36,062 nucleotides of DNA from Heterostelium multicystogenum (Eukaryota > Evosea > Eumycetozoa > Acytosteliales > Acytosteliaceae). The stretch is taken from contig RCNN01000374.1 of the NCBI GenBank assembly GCA_003667245.1, positions 1 to 36,062 of the forward strand, read 5' to 3'. Below are positions 1 to 9,975 of this stretch, piece by piece. The position numbers and the translations under genes are program-made. The notes beneath the pieces were generated by a model. That model searched no databases, was not told the origin of the DNA, and saw only the letters and a list, made by a program, of their open reading frames with translations. How positions within the stretch are numbered: position 1 is the stretch's first letter; each line of letters begins with the position of its first letter.

Positions 1-106
1 TATTAATTAGCAATAATTATTAAAAAAAACAAACGTTATTAGAATATAAATATATATTTAGTAATAGTAGCATATAATAAGAACAACAACAAACAACCAT
101 GGATTA

Positions 107-928
107 ATGATGTTAAATTACTTGGCAAATAGCTTGAATATTGTGGTCGATGATGATGAAGAAATCATAGAGGACAACTTGAGATATGAGATTCAACAAC
201 AACAGAAACAAAAGAAAAACGTTGCTGTGTTGGAAGGCGATGGTAGCACACCTATCGACCCACAAAAAGGTCGTTGACACCGTATTGAAGACTGTTTGTC
301 GACGTGTTCAGAGACTGCATCGAGCGAATCGACAGTGGATCAGCAAAGGACGCTATCGACCTCTTCCAACCATATATTTCAGAGGAGCAGTTCCGCTCAC
401 TGCGTGACATGTCGCAGAAGATCAGCGGTTGATGCCGCCAGCAACTGGACTGCGTCAACGAGTCGATGCTTGCAGCCAACCTCAACAACTACCTCATGCC
501 CACAAGTGTCCGCAGCTAAGCTCACCAAGCTCAAAGCTGCCAAGTCGTTGCCACGTCAGGCTGCACCAATCCACATCAACAAGGCTGCCTCCTACAAACA
601 GCAGCGGCCAGCCAAGCGCCAACTCTGGACAGTCTTCCACGTCGTCGTGAAACCAAGGAGGGATTTCCACTCAACATGGGTGCCATTATCGGAATGGCAG
701 CCAACATGAACCTCGATCAGATCAAATCAATGATGAACGTGCTCATCATGATTCTTACACACACACCTATCCCCGTCATTTCTCAGAGAGTTCCACAGAT
801 TCCGCATGCTCACCTCTGTATTTTTCGATCTTATAGTAGCAATCTACCGTTTCGACGTCAAAGAGATTGCATCCATTTTAATCATCACCATCCTCAACGG
901 TTATCTCCTTCATGAACAAAAAAGATAA
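107..928 (+). pseudogene. Frameshift-riddled gene of unknown function with a hydrophobic C-terminus
   Basis: I do not recognise the family. Protein-like sequence is visible but jumps frame several times. It starts at 107 (MMLNYLANSLNIVVDDDEE), then continues in other frames near 255-425 (acidic helical text such as FVDVFRDCIERIDSG and PYISEEQFRSLRDM). Next comes QQLDCVNESMLAANLNNYL near 435-515, a low-complexity linker, and NMGAIIGMAANMNLDQIKSM near 674-735. The C-terminus (779-925) reads FLREFHRFRML then a hydrophobic stretch (VFFDLIVAIYRF, IASILIITILNGYLL) ending HEQKR and TAA at 926-928. Shifts fall near an A run (~272), at ~290, at an in-frame TGA (~428), near 520 and 640, and at the ACACAC run (~760). 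It is either a decaying gene or a badly assembled intact one. It is convergent with the EF-hand gene. Confidence 0.5.
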
Positions 929-1530
929 AAATTTGATTGCCGGTAACTATCATCTCAGCCACTAACAATCTAAAGAACAAAGTTACTAAACTTTTTATAA
1001 CCAGCAGTGTCAGTTGCCAAGTATATTCACAGTTTTGGAAATAAGAAGAGATTTGGATTTTTAAGATTGCCAACTCTTATTCTTTACCTCTCATATCTCT
1101 ACAAAGTTCAATCCTCCACCAATGACACCATCAGATCTTATTCAATTTTGTAAAACATACATGGCATCAAAAGCTATAGGAAAATCATATATACATAATA
1201 GATATATAATAATAATAATATAATAAATAGATACAGAAACAACAAAGATTAGTAACGTAGCTAATCTGATAAGGGCTCAGTGAATGGAAAGCATTTAGTT
1301 ACTTAGTAAGAATTAATAACCAGTGAAGATAGAGATAATGAAGTAGAAGAAATTAAAAATATATAATTTTTTTGTAATTTTGTTTATAATAAATAGCCAT
1401 AGTATTAAGGTATAGGGTTGTTATTCAATTAATTGATTGACTGAATGATATGAATATCTATATATATACACTTTTCTGTTTTGTTTTTTTATTTGTATTA
1501 TTTTTAATCCTTGGATGATGTCAGGATTCT
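929..1530. other. Intergenic, between convergent 3' ends
   Basis: AT-rich spacer between the end of the + strand gene and the stop codon of the EF-hand gene. It contains short (ATA)n and A/T runs, for example near 1200-1225 and 1455-1475. No ORF, tRNA or other RNA gene is visible. Confidence 0.6.
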
Positions 1531-2258
1531 TTAGAGTACCTCTTTTATATTCCTCCAGCGAATCATACCATCACCGTTGTCGTCCATCTTCTCAAAAAAG
1601 TCATCTATCAGATCTTGTTGATCGAATCTCTTTCCGCTACATGTTACAAATGGACCAACCAACCTGTACATACTCTCTAAAATTGATTCCCATCTCTTTT
1701 TTGTAATATATCCATTGCCATCCAAATCATACAATGAAAATGCAACTAAAAATAGATTTGAAATAATTTGAACATTAGTCAATGTAAGCAAAGAATTGAT
1801 TCAAATAAAGATCATACACTCAATTTTCTCCTCTGGTGTACCTCTTGTAATTACTGATAGTCCACATACTAAATTTAATAAAAATTATTATTAGTTGCAA
1901 GATCAGAGCAACACCTATCACTGAATCAACATACCAAACTCTTGGAAATTGATTGTATTATCTTTGTTTTTATCGAAAACGTTGAACAGAAGTTCGTGAA
2001 GCAGTTGTATCAGCAATACCCATCTGTGTCATTATATCTTCTAACTCTATTTTTCCAATGGTGCCACCTGGTGAATCCTTTTTAAAGTCTTTAAACAAAG
2101 ATCTCAGTTCTTTGGCATCAACTGTCGTTTGATTTAATAATATTAGATCAATCACTCATCTTAACAATCTTAATCCATCAGCCAAGTGACTTACAGTGTG
2201 AAGATGAAACTAATTGCTCGACTTCCTCTTTCTTTAAACTACCTATATGATTACCCAT
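1531..2258 (-). CDS. N-myristoylated EF-hand calcium sensor (calcineurin B / neuronal calcium sensor-like)
   Basis: Four exons fit GT-AG rules: 2195-2258, 1935-2121, 1818-1868 and 1531-1745 (about 171 residues). The start gives MGNHIGSLKKEEVEQL, with Gly2 as in the N-myristoylation signal of calcineurin B and NCS proteins. The junctions restore SSSHF-DAKELRSLF, EFVCGLSVITRGTPEEK and KIEFAFSLYDLDGNGY. The GLS-RGT-EEK segment before an EF-hand is typical of the NCS/calaxin/calcineurin B superfamily. Three EF loops are seen: DKNKDNTINFQE (canonical, Glu at position 12), DLDGNGYITKKR and DDNGDGMIRWRN (both lack Glu12). It probably senses calcium at a membrane and relays it to a partner enzyme or channel; the partner is unknown. 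One extra base in exon 2 near 2003-2012 must be removed to keep the frame (ADT then LLHELLFNVF). The assignment to superfamily is firm; the subfamily is not. Confidence 0.8.
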
Positions 2259-3925
2259 GATTAACTTTTCAAAGTATTTAAAAAAACATTTGTTAACAAT
2301 TAGTATCTGTATTAGCACAGAATAGAATAGAGTTGAATAGACTAGAATATGATATAATATAAATATAAATATAATAGAATAGAATAACAAATAAACTAAA
2401 AAAAAGTAGTATTCGTTAGTAAAGTGATGTAGTAATTAGTTTAGATTAAATACAATTATATATTCTTTGCTTTATTCGAGTATTTGGTAGTGAGTGGTGG
2501 TTATCTCTACTGTACTTTTATTTTTAATTAGTCCTTGTTGTCTATTTGGAGTGTGTTATTTATTTATGTATTGGAGTATATAAATATTCGGGTTATATAT
2601 AAATAATTTGTGTTTAATTTAGTTTTTATTTTTCGTGTTCATTTCGAAAACCACCAAATACACTTATATTTTTGGAATGGTAAAAGTTGTAAGATAACAA
2701 CTCTTTATTGTAACCCTCACCTGGTGGTCTAATCGCTCTGCCTATTGTTTTGGCGTGAACTATAATTTTGAGAACTTTGGCAAGATAAGAACATCAAGAT
2801 AACATTATGGGAGGACACATTAAAGACTCGAATGAAAGTACAAAGTGTTTCAAATAAAAGACTCAAATAGATATTGAATGATCTACTCGAGAAAAGCATC
2901 AATCAATATACATCTCTCCAATTTGAATAACAACAACCATCTCAATAATAGTAAAACTGATAACAATCAAAGATAGATGTATATTTGTGCAACTATCAAC
3001 CATCTATTTGCGAACCGACAGCTACCCCTACATCATCATTTCCATTGTGAGACTTCCATAGTATTTGTTGATACTTATCTCTCCTGAAATATATTAATGA
3101 TCAACCTTCAAAGGGCAATTGTTTTAAAATTTGTGTTAGAGGGATGATTAGTAAATTAAATATACTTATTTATTAATCAACTTTAAATGAACAAAATTCT
3201 TTTATCCAGTATTTATAGTTAAGATTAGTGAAGTTAATATATTGTTATTTTGTTGCAAGAATGCAAGGTGACTTCCAAGTTAGTAAGTAGAGTCCAGGGT
3301 CAATGTGTGTTCTCCAATTTCTGACATTTCTATTACCTTACAATTACTAGTGGACCAGAAGCTCGACTCTCTTGTAGCTGGAATGAATCAAGTTCAATTA
3401 TGCTCCTTCTTTCATAGATCTTGAGAAAGGAGTGAGACGGAATCGTCGATAAATCAAATATCAGTAACCAGGAGGTTACTATCAATATCGGAGCCAGTCA
3501 AAGAGACCAACAATGGAACACTCACAACAATAGGTAGATGAATGGACCGAGAAGCAACCTATCTCCGAGTCAGATAAGTATCCAAGAGGATCTATGTATA
3601 GGATTCCAAATAAGATTCAATCGAGCCCCAGCATCGATATTGATTGTGACCTCCTGGGTACTGATATAATGATATAGGTCGTACCACTCAACTCCAAAAG
3701 AAAATATTTATTATCATATAAAAGATAGAGAAATCAACAGTATCTCAATCAATTCACCATGATTAACAAAGGGTTGCTGTCAATTCTACAAGAAGAGCAT
3801 TAAGGTTTCCGGATTCAGACATGTGTATTTGAGATTTCACCACCTTAGAATCGAAATATCATCGATTAGTTAACTCAAAGTCTCTACCAGGATTACCGAT
3901 CTTACTCAACCCACTTGGAAATATG
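2259..3925. other. Intergenic upstream of the EF-hand gene, with a possible decayed element
   Basis: The part 2259-2700 is AT-rich and probably holds the EF-hand promoter. From about 2700, and especially 3240-3900, the base composition is less AT-rich and resembles old coding sequence, yet no frame stays open. A perfect hairpin (AGTAACC/GGTTACT, 4-base loop) lies at 3463-3480. See the finding on the possible relict. Confidence 0.45.
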
Positions 3926-6900
3926 TCAAACTTCAGTTAAGTCTGATGCATTATGGAAACAATCAACAAGAATCAATAAAACTTCAGTCCCTCTATAATT
4001 AAAAATGTATTGTTTTAATTCAAACTCTTGGATAGATAATTGGTTGAAATGAAATTTATTCAATGTTTTAAATTTCGATACAACATATTCTACATGTGCT
4101 ATCTGAGGGTCTGTCGTCGTAACCACACATTCCTCCCAAGAATAGAAGCCTACTGTTGTTGTGTTGTCGTTTGTAGGCAACAATTGGGTTGACTTCAACC
4201 AAATAGACTGAGGGGCTTGATTTGACTCGAATCCAACGGTAGCACCAACGGACCTCTGTGTAGTCTTTCCTGGTGACCAAGTAGAACATTCCAAACATAG
4301 CCCACAGCTTCTCTTGCTCTTTGACAACCTTGTTGGTGTATCGGTAGAGTGGCATCAAATGATGGGTTGAATATGCACCATCGTTATAAGAGAGGAACAG
4401 TGAGACTGGGTAGTAGATCTTTCTGATAATTGGATCGCTTCCACTTGCCTCTTGGTTGAGGAAGCTTGATGGATAGACATCAGACTTTGCCCAGCCGATC
4501 CAAAACAATCCCCATTGAAGATACTCCTCCGCAGTTGCCACCCATATGACAAAGACAACATGGAAATGAGATTGGCGACCATGAGACCAGTATCCAATGA
4601 AGCTGACGCGTGGATCCACAAGCCAGAGTAATGAGAATTTGGTTTTCTGTTCGACCGTGTCTCGGAGGTAGTAGAATAGCAAGAACACAAAGAACTTGGA
4701 ATGTGTTTCTGTGAAGTGTCCCGAAAAGACGGCACCTCTTGGGTGTCCTGCATAGAGGATACGAACTGAGGTGACACCAGTTGAATGTGATATATGGAAA
4801 AGTGGTAGAATGTAGAAACGGAATTGGTCGGACTCGGTTTTGGTGTAGTAGTCGATCAATCCGTACTTTCTGACGAGGTAGATTATTGAAAGCTGGTAGG
4901 TGCTGTTGGCCATGGATGTCTTAGACCAGAACAATGGGAAAATAGAGACAATGGAGCTACGAGATGATTTATATGTGCGGTAGAAGGCAACATCTGGGTG
5001 TCCTACCCAGAGGATAGATACTCCACTCACTGGAAGCGATGATCACTGTCGGCATAGTAGTAGAATAATGGGAACATTCGCAGAATGAGATTCGATCCAT
5101 GTTTGTATCTTCGGAACAGCGAAACTATAGGATGACCCAAGTATAATAGAGCGGTGGTAGTCTCACGCTCAGATTTGTAGTGATAGTACAATGGGAAGAG
5201 ATAGTGTGACTTCTTATTCTTTGCACTGTTGTATCGGTAGTTATAGAGTCCGTAGCCGGGAACAATGTAGAGCAGTGAGAATATTGATATTTCATTAGCG
5301 TGGCTTGAGGACTGCTCTGACTCCTCTTTCATTTCCTCGACAGACTCAAACTTCTTTGGTGTTGACATTCTCCAGAACAATGGGAATACTCGCTTGATCA
5401 CGACGAATGGTGTCTTCTCATAGAGGAACAAACCAACATTGGGATTAAAGAACCAGACAATGGCAATTTGTTTCAATGTAGAGGAGCAATTGTAGTAGAA
5501 AGCAAACAATATTTGGAATGCACTTTCAGTGTCACTCTTGAAGCGGTATATGAACGATAGCCATGGCTTGACGAACCAAAGGAAGCTGATTTGATAGTAT
5601 GGATCGGTTTTGGAAGCAGTATAGTGGAAGAGAGGGAAAATGAATATCTTCTTTGATTGAATATCAAACACTGGCTTGGGAGGTGGTGGCTGGTCGACTC
5701 CTATGGTTTCATCTTCGGCACCTTGTGGTAGCGAAACGATATTGATCGATGACTTCTTTGTCTTCTTCCAAAGGAAGAGTGTTACACGGTTGGTAAACAA
5801 GTAGAGTATGCAAATACGCTTCTGGTGACGGGTAAAGGTTTTTATACTGTCGTATGCGAAGAGGAGTAATGTTCTGATGTGATACTTTTGGGACTCTTTT
5901 GCAAACCATTCGACATACAATGGAATGAAACCGGTCATACGATATTTCTCGTTGTTTATCTTGAAGAAGAGAAGGATATTCATGTACATCTCATCGCTAA
6001 AGTCGCGCCAAGTGTGACGATACACGTAGAGCAGGAACCATCTCAGATGATCAAGTCCTTTTATCTTGTGAGCAAAGAATGGGAATACATAAGTGTTCTC
6101 AACTTGACTGGCTTCTCGGTGGTAGTGTATATAGTATGGAGGTAGCAATGCCGGTGATGCAAAAGTGAATAGATACTGTGCGGAGTCACGTTTGAAGTAG
6201 AATGGGATGAACAATGTATTGATTTGAGCACGGGTGTCTTTGTCGGTGACAAACTTCCAGTAGAATGGCATGACCAACAAGAACTCATTACGTTCATTGT
6301 AGGAACGCCAAAAGATAGGAAGCAGACGAAGTGAATAGGAATCGGGGTCACGGTCAAAGTGGAATAAGGGGAATAGTATATCGATACGTTTTGCATGGGT
6401 CTCCCGATCGTATTTGTATCCAAACAATGGGAACAAGAAGTAGTAGGTATTCGATTTGGATCCTTGTGATCCACTACCCCAGATTGGGAAGTAGTATGTG
6501 AATAGCTCGTTCTTGGTTGCGTCTTGTGTTCTGAAATAGATGGGGAAGAACGATGTAAATTTGAATATTGACTTTCGGTAGTGTATGAATGTAGGGAAGC
6601 AGTAGATAAAGTGTGATTCTCCCTTGACAAAGTCCACGAATACGGGGAGAATGAGTCGGAAGCTTCGACTGCCATTGGTGTAGAAGTAGTATATAGGTGA
6701 GAGAATAAGTGTTTTCGCAGAGGTACGCTTTTGGTAGAAGATTGGCAAGAACCAACGAACGAGATAATGGTCTTCGTAGCGGCTTTGATAGTATAGTAGC
6801 GATACAAACTTAGAGTTGACCATGTTGATGTCCCAACGGTAGAAGAAGAGTGGTAGCAAAACAATTAGATTCTCTGACTTCTTTGTGACAAAGTAGAACA

Positions 6901-8395
6901 ATGGAAGAAGACCCCGGATTTGGTATTCGATAACTGGCTTCTGCTTATCAGACGAAGCTACTGGTACATCATTTAGTTCTGGATTAGTTTCATCACCAAC
7001 TCTTCTTATTACATCCATATCGATGGAGTAGTTTTCGCGATCTTTGTGCCAGAAGTAGAGGAGAACGTATCCAAAGACACTTGATGGTTGTGACTTGTAG
7101 TAGAACAACGGGAGGAACGAACGAATTCTCATCCTCTCTTCTTTGTCGCTGTAGTAATGGCAGATAGGATAGAGGAACATGAATCTATTGTAGTCTCCGT
7201 TGCGTTTGTTCTTGTAGATGACAATTGGATAAAGGAAGTAGATGTTGTATCCTCTTGATTTCTGTGATATCTTGTATCCAAACGCTGGCCACAAGTGGAA
7301 TGTAAATGATTGACCTTTGGCCATCTTGATCCAAAGAATAGGTATCAGTATAATATGCACAAGATTCTCGCTGTATATGCGACGGAAGTTGTACAGTCCT
7401 GCAATGTTGAGATAGCGAGATCGTTTGCTGTCCCATTCTCGGTAGAAAAATAGAGGAATCAGCATCGTAATAAGACGATGGCTGTTCTTGATTCTGTAGA
7501 AGAGGAAGAGGAAAATAAACAACGAAGATGATGCTTTATGGCGATAGATCAGCAGTGGTATTATATAAAGAGAGAAGTAATTGTCGCCGCCAAACATCAT
7601 GAAAATGGGCGTCAGCATAAGGAAGTATTTGTCGTTGTGTTTCAACTGGTAGTGAATGAGTCCACAGATGTTAACATTTAGATTTCGTGCTTTCTTGACC
7701 ACCAAGAAAGGGAGCAGATGGAAATATACTTTGTCGCCACTGCCCTTCACATTCACATGGAAGAAAAAGAAAATGTTGAGCCACCAGCCACTGCTGAACT
7801 TGCTGAATACACCAAGCGGCAGCAATACCACTTTGAGCTTGTCGTCGCCGTCTCCCGACACCCAGAGCAGTGGCGGGATCGTATAAAATACCTTTCCATT
7901 CCTGTAGCGATACCAAAAGAATGGGAACAGTACGACCCACACATCGTCACCACTGTCCTTCGTGAATACGTTGATGATGCCGAGTATCGATAGTTTAAAA
8001 GTTCGATTGGTCGAAATGATCCAAAACAATGGACGAATTCCAAATCTGAAGCCACTGTCATTATATTCGAGATGTATGATTGGCCAAATAAAGTCTACAT
8101 ACTGTGTCGAGCTGCTTTCCTTCCAAGCCAATCTAAATAGAAAATAGAGTAGTGCAAATACTTTGTTTCCAGATGCCGATTCACTCCTGAAATATTTTCG
8201 AGATTTGGTGGTGGAAATAATTGATTTCAATAACTTGTTTTGGGAAACGCTTGGATGATTCAAATTGATAATTACCATGTGATCAGAGGCCATAAGATAT
8301 GTAAAATGGTTTTCGATGTATTTTTGTAGTAAATGAATGGCCACGCCGGAATATATGAGGCGTTTACTCTTACCATTTGTTATTTCGTTTAACAA
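3926..8395 (-). CDS. Giant repeat protein built of aromatic 'h-P-L-F-Y/W' units
   Basis: One open frame runs 8395-5027 (1122 residues, no intron). Matching repeats continue in a second frame (5030 to about 4150), and a third frame carries the likely C-terminus to TGA at 3926. Together they span about 1490 codons with two compensating one-base shifts. Nearly the whole protein is an array of some 60 units of about 15-22 residues: two or three aliphatics, Pro, Leu/Ile, Phe/Trp/Tyr, an aromatic, then a polar Lys/Arg/Asp/Asn/Ser/Gly turn. Examples are DILFPLFHFDRDPDS, LRLLPIFWRSYNERN and RSFLPLFYYKSQPSS. Two acidic/proline linkers interrupt it (about residues 450-490 and 880-915). From about residue 930 short FPLFYY units alternate with longer units containing GHP (LLYLGHPIVSLFRR). 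The pattern predicts successive amphipathic beta-strands. I see no signal peptide and no catalytic motif. Function is unknown; I recall similar aromatic repeats in some bacterial proteins but cannot verify that here. Confidence 0.75.
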
Positions 8396-9975
8396 GTTGA
8401 ATCAATTTAATTTGGCCACTGTTTGTTTCTTTTGTATATTATAATCCTATTATTATTATTATGGATCTAAATTTGAAGTAATATTACAATTTAAAATGAT
8501 ATTATCTATTTATCTATATATCAAGTTAGTTTAAAAGTAAAACATATATGGTCAATGTTAGTGAAATTTGATTGAATATTATATTATATTATAAAAACAA
8601 GAAAGGCAGGCAAATGTTGAACAATATAACAATAAAGCAGTTAATAATAATATATTGATTGATTTGAATTGAATTGGATTGCTATTTATACTAATGATTA
8701 TGTTCTTTGTACAAGTGAGCTAATAATAAATGGTTGGCGTGCAAGAAGGTAGATTGGAGTAGGATATTTTAGATTAGTTTGTTTTTTAAACAATAAAGGG
8801 TTGATTGTTTTGTATTGTTAGGTTTGATTATTATTCTAAGATATGTAGCTAGTAGTTTTTGGATGGTTATCGAGGTGGTTGTATTAGTGTTGTATTAGTG
8901 AGTTTGCGGGTTTGGTTAGTGTTTGTACACTAAAAAACTCATTATTACTAAACAACACCCCACAACTCCTATAGTGGAATCATGGGTAAATGAATGATTT
9001 ACTGATTGATTTACTGATTGATTGATTGAGTGAAGATGTTGAATATGAAGTACTTATTTTATACTTATAATGGGTTGAGGTAAGGTAAACGTACTTTCCT
9101 CAAATTAAATAATTTAAGTGTATATACAATTCTCATCAACACTATCTTCTTTAGCCATCTACTCTACACTACATTGCATACAATTGATAATCGCAAAAAG
9201 ATATAAAGATGTAAATTTATTCATTTTGGATCTAATCTGTTGGAAGATAATAGAATTTAGATATGGAGAACAACAAAAAAGAATTTAGAATTCCAAGAAA
9301 TAGTGGTTTGATTGATTGTGGTAAGAATGTTGGAAAGAAGATGTTTGAGTTTGATAAAGAGATAGTATTAGTCAATATTGGTGTCTACCTCTGAAGTTTA
9401 TGGTGATTATTATTTATTAAAATATGTCAATAAATACAAATGCCTAGTAAAAATAAATGGTGCTTACAATAGAAGGATCTTCAAACACATACTATGAAAT
9501 ATATATATAAGATGTAGTTAGATATTTATATATATTGAGACATACAAAGGTCTTTGTAAAGAAAATAACTGCTTTTGAAAAGAAATTTAACGGCTTTTCG
9601 ATTTATATATTGAATCTATTTTTTAACATGGTGATTTTTATATTTTTTAGATCAATAAGATCTATGATATATCATTCTTTTGCCCAGTGCTGAACCAATT
9701 GACATTCGATCACAATTTTGATCAAAAGAGAAAAAAAAACAAATGGCAATACACAAAAAGTATCCTAAAAAATTCAATGAAATATTTTAAAAAAAACATC
9801 CTTTGGCAAAAAAATTGTTAAGTCACTTGCAAAAATAATAGGCTAGGTGCATGTTGATGTCATCCAAAAACAGGAGTGAAGTGGATCACCATGAGTTAAT
9901 TAATTAAAATCTTGTAAATTAAAGTAAAAGATTAAGATGGTATATGATAAAATATATATAAATAAGTTTGTAAAT
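8396..9975. other. Intergenic: promoter side of the repeat-protein gene, 3' side of the formin
   Basis: About 1.6 kb of AT-rich DNA. It holds a short TGAT/TTGA repeat at 8995-9030 and several A/T homopolymers. An 18-base segment at 9846-9863 resembles one near 34512. No coding frame or RNA gene is recognised. Confidence 0.55.
8995..9030. repeat. Tetranucleotide (TTGA/TGAT) microsatellite
   Basis: Imperfect tandem copies of GATT/TTGA are visible in the intergenic DNA upstream of the repeat-protein gene. Confidence 0.7.

Noticed and set aside
6061..6864. 267-codon Ser/Thr/His-rich ORF on the - strand
   Set aside because: Another frame of the giant repeat gene; the long aromatic-coding frame explains it.
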